Of a DNA stretch of 64,000 bases, positions 47,801 through 57,060 are shown one piece after another. The DNA lies in contig CM061139.1 in NCBI GenBank assembly GCA_030789695.1, positions 1,441,878 to 1,505,877 on the forward strand, read 5' to 3'. The first letter of the stretch is position 1. Each line of letters opens with the position of its first letter. The stretch is from Scilla litardierei. Lineage: Eukaryota; Streptophyta; Magnoliopsida; Asparagales; Asparagaceae. The notes under the pieces were generated by a model. That model had not been told where the DNA came from. It worked only from the letters and a program-made list of their open reading frames with translations, and ran no database searches. Both the position numbers and the translations under genes were made by a program.

Positions 47801-48328
47801 CTAAGTTACACTTTAGATTTTGGATTACTTTATCCGAAATCTAGCACATATGAGTTAGTCTCATATAGTGACGCTGATTATGCGGGATGCAAATCCGACA
47901 GGAAAAGTACTAGTGGCACTTGCCATTTTCTAGGAAATTCTCTTGTCTCTTGGTTTTCCAAGAAGCAAAATTCGGTATCACTTTCAACCACCGAGGTGGA
48001 ATATATTGCCGCCGGTGCCGCTTGTGCCCAGGTTCTTTGGATGAGACACACTTTGAAGGATTTTGGTATTCATTGTGATACTAGCCCTATCATGGTGGAT
48101 AACCAAAGTGCTATTTGTCTTTCAAAGAATCCGGTGCACCATTCCCGATCGAAACACATAGATGTCCGACACCATTTCTTAGATGATCATGTTGCTAAAA
48201 AGGACATCATATTAGTGTACGTTGAAACCCAAAAGCAAATCGCCGATATTTTCACGAAACCCCTAAAGGAGGACTCCTTTGTGCGGTTGCGTCGAGAATT
48301 GGGGATTATGGGTGAATCCGAGATTTAG
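44808..48328 (+). pseudogene. pol of the nested copia (protease to RNase H)
   Basis: The protease motif WILDSGCSKHMTGD is near 45270-45315. At least two frameshifts occur between 45160 and 45350. The gag-pre-integrase (LWHRRFGHVNFGTLYKLSK, C-x2-C) and integrase (LLHLDLFGPTR, IVDDYSRFTW, SDHGGEFEN, ERKNRTLVE) follow. Integrase carries TAA at 46007-46009 and TGA at about 46250-46252. From 46256 to 48328 the frame is open for 690 codons: RT ([32 protein letters not shown]) and RNase H ([34 protein letters not shown]). RT and RNase H are intact although upstream parts are not. Confidence 0.92.
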
Positions 48329-48571
48329 GATTCATATTTCATTCAATTATCTTGCATGCTATTCGATTTCGCGATATTTTGTTCATGCTAGATTAATTGA
48401 ATTTTTGGGAATTTTATGTGATATATTTGAATTTATGATCGAATTCGTATTTGAAAGTCGTATTTAAGATTTCGACGTTTTATGGGGTAATTTAGATGAC
48501 TAATGAGTGAGTTATGATGTTTCATCCAAGTGGTTTGTGAAGAGAAATCAATTATCAATTTTTGGACTCTT

Positions 48572-48955
48572 CTAGTCGGTCTAAGTTCACTTGTCAACCG
48601 ACTAGATGAGCATCTAGTCGGTCAGCAAATGAACTCAGACCGACTAGATCAAGCCTATATTTAACTCCTATCTTTTTCTTTCGTTAGTCGGTCTCAGTAC
48701 ACTTACCGACCGACTAGATTGAAAACTAGTCGGTCAGTGAATATACTGCGACCGACTAATTCTTGCCCTAGAAATTCATCTGTGCCTCTGTTTCGACTTA
48801 GTCGGTTCAAGCTCATTGACCGACCGACTAGATCGTAATCTAGTCGGTCAGTGCTTGAACTGTGACCGACTAAGTGTGTTAGGGCATTTGTGTATTTTCA
48901 CTTCCAGACCGACTTATACTCTAATTCATCCGACTAATTTCATTATTAGTCGGTC
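48572..48955 (+). repeat. Internal hairpin array of CTAGTCGGTC / GACCGACTAG
   Basis: Three full four-motif units (about 48572-48648, 48686-48760, 48798-48874) and a degenerate fourth lie between the pol stop and the env-like ORF. In the first unit the arms AGTCGGTCTAAGTTCACTTG and CAAATGAACTCAGACCGACT are complementary with two mismatches, so the whole unit is one hairpin of over 30 bp. The motif is the same as in the LTRs, but the spacers are different. Confidence 0.92.
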
Positions 48956-49257
48956 TTCTCTCCAGCTCAAGCCCGAAAACCCCAAACCCCCACTCGAAAC
49001 CCTTCGACTTCCGGCCATCTCTCCGTCGATCGCCGCCGTCCGCCGCCGTCGACTCCACCTCCTAGGTATCTCCCTCCCTCTCCTTGGTCGATTCCTACCC
49101 TAGGGTTCGATTTTATCTCATCTAGCTCCTAGGGTTTCTAGTTTTAACCTAGGGTTTGTATTTTCGAATTTCTTGATTTCTAGGGTTTGTGTTAGCTTCT
49201 AGGGTTTGTACTAGGTTGTTTTTGATCTTATCATCGATTGCTTGTGCTCGTAGTGCT

Positions 49258-50901
49258 ATGGCTAAGACGAGAATTCCAATCGCCTCTTCCGGGGCTTCTC
49301 CTATGACCGTAGGGCCTTCCGACCATAGGAATCCCCCGAAGCCTAAGCGTCGTGCCAAGTCAACCCAAGCCTCTCCATCATCGCCTCCTCCTAAGAAGCC
49401 TAGGACTGCGATAGCTAAACCCCGCAAATCCAAGACCAAAAAGCCTATTCTTCAATCTCCGGCTACTCCTCCCGATTCCGACACTGAATTTATCCCAGAG
49501 GATGAGCCTACTAGGGAACCTACTCCACCTCCGAAGACCCGTAAGGCTAAGGGTAAAGCTCCTATGCCAGTTGGCGGTGTAGACATATCGTTGTGCCGCG
49601 ATGACCCTCAGTGTCTCGCAGCGTACAACCGTATAGAGCACTGTCCACTGTTGTTAGAGCATTACGTTCAGTTTTCTGATTTTCTCGGCCTTGCTGATCT
49701 TCTCTCTTATAGTGGACTCCTAGATTATCTCCGATACGACCCCAAGGCCAATCCCAAACCTTATCCTCGCCTCGTGAAATTGTTCTATGCCAATCGTATT
49801 CGAGGCCAGTACGATGCCAGCCACTCCATTGAGACGACTGTCTTGGGAACTCCTATAGTTCTCACGGCAGAAATCTTGGGGGAGATTCTTGGTTGTTCAT
49901 CGTGTGGTCTCCTCCCTTCGGACATTTCCGTAGATGACATTTCTTCCTTGGATCAGTCTATTCTTTCTGAGATTTTCCAGGTTATCCCCTCTGCATTCAT
50001 TGGTGTTCCATCGAAATCTTTCAAGCCGTATGCGTGGGTTCTTAACCTGATTTTGAAGTCATGTCTCCTCCCTAAGTATGGATCCTCTTCACTCCCATCT
50101 CAGCCGTTCTTGAAATTGATCTACGCTCTTTTCTTGGGGTGCGAGATTAATTGGGCTCGCGTGATACTCGATAAGATGGATTCTTTCGAGTGTATACGCA
50201 AGACCAATAAGTCTGCGCACATTCCATACCCCTGCCTGTTGACTCTTGTATTTCGACATTTCCGAGTCCCTCTCCCTCCTGACGATGAGCGTCCTTTGGG
50301 TACGCCTCTGAACGCGACGGCCGTGAAGAAATCTCTAGCGGCACTTCGTCACGTGCAGAGGTCTACCGCATCTGCATCCCAGTCTACTCCGTCAGCTGCT
50401 GCAGCCTCCTCTTCCCCTGCTACATTGGACGATGTCGTACGCCTACTTCGTCAGCACGACTCCCGTTTGGCTCGTACTGAGGAGGTAGTCTGCCGTATGG
50501 CTCGTATGATTGGGATTGATCTTCCTCCTTCAGTGTCTGAGGCCGAGGAGATGGACGATGAGGAGCTTGACGAGCTTGTCACTTCTTTTGCCTGTGGCGA
50601 TGAGGCCACTGCTGCTGCTGCTGGTACTTCCACTTCTGCTCCTGGAGTTGGCACCACTACCGGTGTTCCAGAGCCTACTGCTTCAGCTCTTCAGCCTTCT
50701 CAGCCTGCTGCTGACCCTGTTTCCGAGCCTGCTCATGTATCTCCTGCTGCTGTTGAGATTCCCGATGATGAGCCTGTTGCTGAGATCTCCACTCCTGCCC
50801 CGACGATTCCATCTGTTGAGACACCTCTACTCCCTGCAGAGCCTGAGTCCACTCCGTCGACTGGACCCACGGAGACTGCAGATCCTGCCACCTCCTCGTG
50901 A
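49258..50901 (+). CDS. Env-like post-pol ORF, 547 codons, intact
   Basis: Start is the ATG at 49258 (product MAKTRIPIAS). The frame is open to TGA at 50899-50901. The N-terminus is basic and Pro/Ser-rich with nuclear-localisation-like KRR and KKPR clusters. Residues about 115-340 form a globular domain (YPRLVKLFYANRIRGQYDAS, ILGCSSCG, YAWVLNLILK) that resembles the putative plant transposon protein domain found after pol in SIRE and Athila elements. A coiled-coil-like part (LDDVVRLLRQHDSRLARTEE) and an Ala/Pro/Ser/Thr-rich tail follow. No signal peptide or clear membrane segment is visible, so an envelope role is doubtful. It is same-strand, 0.9 kb after pol. Confidence 0.85.
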   Translation: MAKTRIPIASSGASPMTVGPSDHRNPPKPKRRAKSTQASPSSPPPKKPRTAIAKPRKSKTKKPILQSPATPPDSDTEFIPEDEPTREPTPPPKTRKAKGKAPMPVGGVDISLCRDDPQCLAAYNRIEHCPLLLEHYVQFSDFLGLADLLSYSGLLDYLRYDPKANPKPYPRLVKLFYANRIRGQYDASHSIETTVLGTPIVLTAEILGEILGCSSCGLLPSDISVDDISSLDQSILSEIFQVIPSAFIGVPSKSFKPYAWVLNLILKSCLLPKYGSSSLPSQPFLKLIYALFLGCEINWARVILDKMDSFECIRKTNKSAHIPYPCLLTLVFRHFRVPLPPDDERPLGTPLNATAVKKSLAALRHVQRSTASASQSTPSAAAASSSPATLDDVVRLLRQHDSRLARTEEVVCRMARMIGIDLPPSVSEAEEMDDEELDELVTSFACGDEATAAAAGTSTSAPGVGTTTGVPEPTASALQPSQPAADPVSEPAHVSPAAVEIPDDEPVAEISTPAPTIPSVETPLLPAEPESTPSTGPTETADPATSS

Positions 50902-51877
50902 TCGCTTGTTTCGAGGACTCTCCACTTCGCTTTGGATGATATATCTTAGTGAGAGTATTTTGGGTTAGGATGGGGTTTGAGAGATGTTTTGATGTATTTT
51001 TGCGATTTCTGGATGTCGGAGTTGGATATTATGTTATGATGTTGTTTTGATGTATGTTGATATACTTTGATGATGTCGATGATGTATGATGTTTTTCTGT
51101 TTGATGATATGTAGCACTTGATATGATGTACCTCATATATTCGATGTGATATCTTTTTGGATGTACTCATGTTGTCTCTACATATATATATGTTCATCGT
51201 CATTCACTTTGTCATTTATTCGTCGTGCATTTTTTTTATATACATTCGTTGAATGCATTTGAAATGTGAATTCGTCGCTCGACGATTAAAAACTTGGTTA
51301 AATAGATTATATTTCTCTATTTATATAGAATTGTTTTCCATGCACAAAATTAACCGAGAATATTGAATATTGAAGAGTATGTTTCATTATTCAAGAAATG
51401 AATAATTATTTGGTATTTTTGATGATTTTTGATCTTTTTGTGATAATGGACATTTTGGCACACCTTGATTTGATTTCCACATTTTTATTCCCTTGGTGTC
51501 AAGTTGGTCCATTGTCTATGTCTACGACTCCCGATGTTGGATTTTACATTTCCTAATTGTTGTCGTTGTATGCCCCCCATTTTTGGGATAATGCCAAAGG
51601 GGGAGAGATAATGATAATAAATAGCGCAAATGAAAATTTAACTCAATTTCCAAGAATCTAGTTTGATATGTTAGATTCAGGGGGAGTTAAGATACATATA
51701 AGGATTTTCAAAATCCGATATTTCAAAAATCGATTCTCATTATATATCTTACTCGTCTGATTGATGCAATTCATATATATTCATTTTGGAATTAACGTGT
51801 CATCAATGCAGGGGGAGTAAGTATTTTACATTTGAATTATTATTTTTGATTATTATTTATGTTGGTTTGTCATCACC
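50902..51877 (+). other. 3' untranslated region with repeated polypurine-like tracts
   Basis: AT-rich sequence with GGGGGAG tracts at about 51596-51608, 51679-51687 and 51810-51817 in addition to the one at the LTR. Such repeated tracts could serve as alternative plus-strand primers. No ORF of note. Confidence 0.65.
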
Positions 51878-51891
51878 AAAAAGGGGGAGAA
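51878..51891 (+). other. Polypurine tract of the nested copia
   Basis: AAAAAGGGGGAGAA immediately before the TG of the 3' LTR. Confidence 0.9.
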
Positions 51892-53630
51892 TGTTGAATA
51901 TTGGACTCCCCGGATTTGGTTTTGATGATGAGCAAACATAAATAATCCATGAAATAACAATTTGTGAGCGCAGTATTGGAGATCGTCGCCAATTTCACGA
52001 GAACATTCAAAGCGACATCTCAACACTTCCCAAAGCTCATATTCATGCCTAAAGCTTCGTTGAAGCTCTTGCGACGCTTTGGAAGTTATGAAGATTCAAT
52101 CGAAGCTCTCGAAGACCGTTTATTAAGGTTTTATTTATAGTCTTTTAGCTTCGATATATAGAATGTTAAGCCTTGAGTATATCTTACGTTTCTATCTTCA
52201 TTACGCTCATTTCGTAGCTCTAGGATCCTTGCACAAGTTCATTCTAACTTCCTCGAAGCGTCGCGCTTCGATTCGGATTTGTCTGTGCATGTTAGTTGGT
52301 ACAAGAACAAGTACTGACCGACTAGATGGTGATCTAGTCGGTCGGCAACTGTTCTTGGACCGACTAGTTTGATTCCTTAATTTCTTGGACTTTACTGTTT
52401 ACAGTTAGTCGGTCTACGTTGACTCACCGACCGACTAGTTTGTGAACTAGTCGGTCAGTGATGCTTCTTTGACCGACTAGTTGTGACTTACTGTTCACTC
52501 TAAATTTCACCTAAGCTACTGTTTACCGTTAGTCGGTCTAAGAACGTTTGGTGACCGACTAGTTGACAATTTAGTCGGTCAACATTTGTTCTTGGACCGA
52601 CTAAGTCACTTTGCAGTCAGACTAGTTCATTTTGCCTCTTAGTCGGTCTACGTTCATTGACTGACCGACTAGTTGTGAAACTAGTCGGTCAGAAAGTCTT
52701 CTTGGACCGACTAGATTTCTAGGTCTGAAATTCTATCTCTTCTCAGATCTTCACTTAGTCGGTCCACGTTGTTTGGCTGACCGACTAGTTGATGAACTAG
52801 TCGGTCAGTGATTGTTCTTTGACCGACTAAGTCTCACAGATTTCTATCCGTTGGTAAATGACCTAACTTGTTTTTATGGGACCCTATAAATACGAACCTA
52901 GGTCATTTCTATCTAGGTTAGAGCTGCCATTAAGATATTCATTGAGTTCTAAAGAGATAGCTATTCTCCCTCAAATCTAAAGCTCTCTTCCTCACAAGAA
53001 ACCCATTCTCTCTCATTTCTAGATCTAGAGAGAAGCTTGTTCTTGGTGAGCTCTTCAAGCTATTGCTTGATCCAAGTCTCCAACTCATTCCTAGGCACCG
53101 ATTGCTGGTCATTTCCTTGGTGCTAGGTCTTGGTGACTTCATCTTCCTCAAATCCTCCATTTCACCATTTGGGTAAGAAAAACTCAAGGTATAGGATTTT
53201 GTGGTAAGATTTGTTTATTTCAATATAACTCATTTATATTGCTTGTGATTCTCTCGGTTGTGAGAGAAGATTGTGATCCCGGGTTGTGGGATTCACTTTG
53301 CCATTGCATGTATGATTTGATCTTGTGAAGGTTTTTCACAAGATATTCATAGTGGAAATCTTGAGTTAGGGTTTCTAACTCAAGTATCCGGAGGGGATCC
53401 GGGTGGTTGGGACGTAGGATCACCGGGAACAAGTCGGGGAGACTTGGGTGGATCCGAACCCATTAACTTCGTTTGTTAGCATTGTTAATTTTGTGTTGTC
53501 ATTCAATTTAAGCTTCCGCAAATTGATTTGGTAGTTGTTTGCAATTTAATTTGGAATTATACTCCTTATTATTTTAAAGTACTATTCACCCCCCCTCTAG
53601 TACTTGTGCAGTAGCTGGTAGGGCATTACA
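51892..53630 (+). repeat. 3' LTR of the nested copia
   Basis: 1739 bp, same length as the 5' LTR. Differences seen by eye: C/A near 51953, T/C near 52262, T/G near 52617 and T/G near 52902. The hairpin array repeats at 52316-52830. Confidence 0.95.
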
Positions 53631-55155
53631 TATCCGACTCTTGTTCGGTCTCCAGATACCTTTCCCATGTTGAGAATATCATCAAGTTTAGACTTCCCGG
53701 AGTTCCATCTGTTGAGGGTGCTTTCTGCCTTCTCAGCTCTAAGCAGTGTTCTCTTAGGACTATTCTCAAGATTTCTAAGACTCAGCTCTGTCTTCAACAG
53801 TTTAGCCCTGGTCTCATCCTTCTCGCTCCTCAGTCTGGAACATTCATCCTTCAAATTCTTGTTCACTTTGCAGATATCCATCCATTTGTTGAACATAATC
53901 TGATATGCTGACCAAATATCTTCTTCACCAACATCTTCCTCACTATCACCTTCAGAGTCGACCTTAGTGCTGAATGTTGTACTATCTGTTTCGACATCAT
54001 GTATCATATTTCCTCGTCTGGTACCCGATGTTGTAGCAGATGTTGCAACATTGTGTTCAACATTTCTAGGTGTGTCATACTCAGACTTACTTTTCAGAGT
54101 TGCAGTGAAGGCAACATAATTGTTGGTTATGTCTTCATCTTCTACACTTCCTTCAGAATCTTCATCACTCCAAGTACTGGCTAGGGATTTCCCTTTCTGC
54201 TTCTTAAGGGTAATGACACACTCAGCTTGTATGTGACCAAATCCTTCACACTCTCGGCATTGTATTCCCTTTCCTTTGGTTTTTGAATCATACCTATGGG
54301 TAGGGCGGCTAGTAGTCTTTTCAACAGCGGGAGGACCTGAATGCAACATCCTATTTGCAGGTTTGAAATTCTGACCTCTGTTACTAATCTTCCTTATCAT
54401 CCTATTGAAATTCTTGGTTAGTAACGCAATGTCATCATCAAGCTCCGACTCATTATCTGATTTAGAAGTTTCACTTGCCTCTGCCTTTAATTCCACCCCT
54501 TCTCCCTTCTGTTTTGCTTGAGATTAATCTCATAGGTTTGCAGAGAACCCATGAGTTCATCAAGTCTCATGGTGGAAGTATTTCTTGCTTCTTCAATAGC
54601 CGCAATTTTCGCAAAAAACTTTTCGGGAAGAGACCTCAGCGTCTTCTCTATCAACTTCTTTTGAGAGTATTTCTTGCCTAGTTGAAAGGCCTGGTTGGCT
54701 ATGTCCCTTAATCTACCATTAAATTCAGACACAGTCTCATTTTCATTCATTCTAAGATTTTCAAACCGTGAAGCGAGCATTTGAAGTTTAGAAGCCTTAA
54801 CTGTACTTGTTCCTTCATGAATATTTTGAAGAATGTTCCATGCTTCTTTAGCGTACTCACATGTGGATATCAGCTTGAACTACTCTTCATCAACTGTAGT
54901 GAAGATGGCATTCACCGCCTTTGAATTTCCTAATGCCGCACGCTCTTCTTCTGGATCCCAATCTCTCGCTGGTTTAAGGTATTCCTTGCCTTCCTTGTCA
55001 ACTTCAGTCGGAGGGCTCCATCCTTCAACCGTGGCGACCCATGCTTTCTCATCTAGAGACTTGATAAAAGCTCGCATACGGGACTTTCAGTATGTGTAAT
55101 TTCTTCCGGTAAGTAATGAAGGACGAGTAACAGAGGCGCCTTCTTTCGTATTCAT
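53631..55155 (-). pseudogene. gag region, copia copy 2
   Basis: Starts at Met codon 55155-55153 with TGA at codon 23 (55089-55087), the same position as in copy 1. Downstream: a gag domain with LRSLPEKFF, a frameshift near 54495 as in copy 1, and a zinc knuckle CRECEGFGHIQAEC. An extra in-frame stop splits the first gag frame near 54880. The frame continues beyond the nested element at 41145. Confidence 0.88.
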
Positions 55156-55218
55156 GATTTGCGTACTGACACACAAGATCACACCCACTTTGACAAGACA
55201 AAGTTAACCGGATGACCT

Positions 55219-55230
55219 GCTCTGATACCA
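55219..55230 (-). other. Primer-binding site of copia copy 2
   Basis: Minus strand TGGTATCAGAGC, two bases inside LTR C. Confidence 0.88.
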
Positions 55231-55232
55231 AG

Positions 55233-56107
55233 TGAAATTCAGTACGCAGTAATAAAACACAAATCTAAGAAAGCAACACAATCCAAACAAAGACACACAA
55301 GACTTGGTAACGCAGTTCAGTGCGCACACCTACATCTGCGTGGCCACGCCCAAAAAATCAGAATACTCCACTAAAATAATCAAAGAGTACAACCTCTAAA
55401 ACCACGTTTCTACTAGGAGGAACACGCTTCCCCTTAATACAAACCGTGAATGGTGATGAAAATCAACCCCGTGGAGTATTCTCGGCAAGCTCCCCTTTCC
55501 TGCAAGCTCCCATTGCACAACCGACTAGATCAACTCCCTTGATCCTACGTGCATAGCCGTCGGCCTCCCTCTCGGAGTATCTCAAAACTTTTTACCAAAA
55601 GTCGTGACCTAGCCGTCGCCGCTGCCGGACCTTAATAACACACGCTCTCCCTCAATCCCGGGTCCAACGGAAAATCTCCAATCAAGGCAGCTCCAGCTAG
55701 GCAACCCATAAAATCCACAGCCTTCAACAGCATGAGATCCCGCAAATCTTCACGAGCCCGTTGCGGAAGATAATGTGAGCAAAAATCTCTCCAACCGTCT
55801 TTAACAGAATAACCGAGAGATATAGACTTCCACATAAATCTTTAACAGTATTCAATCAACATAAATACCTGATACCCTTAAATATAGAAATCTAGGATCA
55901 CTAGTTATTAGAACGGGATCCCATATACAGCATACAATCATTACCGCACACAGACACAACATGTTGAACATTATGATACAACATAATGTTCAACAATTTT
56001 TCCAACATTACCAAGGCAAGCCGTCTTTTTTCTTCAAGATAATTAAGAACAGACAGCAAGTATTATAGTGCCACTATTGACAACAAAGTCATGAACAAAA
56101 CCTAACA
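55233..56107 (-). repeat. Copia LTR C (5' LTR of copy 2)
   Basis: 875 bp, same length as LTR B. The perfect 14-bp hairpin is at 55962-55995. The right flank is AAAAA (56108-56112), next to the hAT relic. Confidence 0.93.
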
Positions 56108-56156
56108 AAAAACAATCAATACCTTACAGTAATCATCCCCGTGGTTGCATATTCTA

Positions 56157-57060
56157 TTAGTATTGCATAATGTCTTCATTCGGAATTTGATCAAAAACTT
56201 CTTTCACAATGTATGTTATCAAATAATCAATTGATCCACTCGTCCGCCAATCGATTACATAGTCTTCTCTTCACAATCTTCATATCTGAAAATGCTCTCT
56301 CCACTGTTAGTGCCAATGTGATAAGCATAAAACCCCACTGACACACCAAATGATATCTTTTAACAACAATTTTTTAGCAAGACTGGTAATTTCTTTGACG
56401 TTTAAGAACAAGTCACTAGATCGCATGTCAAGAATATAACTGTCAAGGTGATTCACAAGTGCTACAAATTTTATGACACAGAAATCATTTGCATATATAT
56501 ATGAGCAAGACAGTTCATTTTTTCTTTCTTAAAAGCAAAGAATGAGTTAATGGGCCTAAGACATTCCATATAAAAAAGCAACATTGTGTATTAATCTTAG
56601 AAAACCAGTTATTAAGCTCCTGAACTTGCATGTCTATTATGTTATAAAATAGGTCAACCCGATAATGGTGCATGTTTGTTATTTCCTCAACCTTCCGTTT
56701 TGGATGTCACGAGCCTTTAACCTATCATCCATATCAGGAATAACAATTTAAAGTTTGTTATAGAAAGAAGCGATCACATTCAACAAAAACTCACATCCAT
56801 CATCTCTCATCATCATCTGTAGCGTCAACTTGCGTACATGTACTAATCTCATCGCATTCTCAATATCCTGGTATTCTTTTTGCAACAAATGTGACAATGC
56901 AAATGCTCCAAGAATATTTCCCGTGACATGTAAGGTGAAATATAAAACCTGAAGATTGCATAACATCTAATAAAACACTAGCATCAACTGGCAGTGGATT
57001 ATTCACCCCATCCTCCATGACAGATCCCGTAATCAAACAATGCATGCGCAACATATACAC
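56157..57060 (-). pseudogene. hAT-type transposase relic, C-terminal part
   Basis: Minus-strand frames give LQKEYQDIENAMRLVHVRKL, MMRDDGCEFLLNVIASF, IPDMDDR, ALTVERAFSDMKIVKRRLCN and YLITYIVKEVF. In this order they match the C-terminal half of plant hAT transposases of the TTF/MYM-type zinc-finger group, ending in the hAT dimerisation motif. The stop is TAA at 56157-56159. Frameshifts (for example between ADEWIN and the DYLITY segment) and stops make it inactive. No terminal inverted repeats were found. Confidence 0.75.

Larger units (their letters stand above)
41146..53630 (+). mobile_element. Young SIRE-lineage copia element, 12.5 kb, nested
   Basis: Two 1739-bp LTRs differ at only about four positions, and the TSD is perfect. 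Order: primer site, gag, protease, integrase, RT, RNase H, hairpin array, env-like ORF, polypurine tract. At 1.3e-8 substitutions per site per year the LTR difference implies about 0.1 million years. gag and pol nevertheless carry at least three nonsense codons and several frameshifts, while the env-like frame is intact. It lies within the gag frame of minus-strand copia copy 2. Confidence 0.95.
20935..56107 (-). mobile_element. Tandem SIRE/Maximus-type copia block sharing a central LTR
   Basis: Three LTRs of one family (A 20935-21795, B 33483-34357, C 55233-56107) alternate with two internal regions in the same minus orientation. LTR B is bordered by the primer site of copy 1 on its left and the polypurine tract of copy 2 on its right, so both copies use it. 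The outer flanks are TAAAA (20930-20934) and AAAAA (56108-56112), compatible with one TSD with a mismatch. Each internal region encodes gag, protease, integrase, RT, RNase H, and then an env-like frame, the SIRE/Maximus order. Both are full of stops. Copy 1 is interrupted at 28392-31761 and copy 2 at 41146-53630. Confidence 0.88.
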
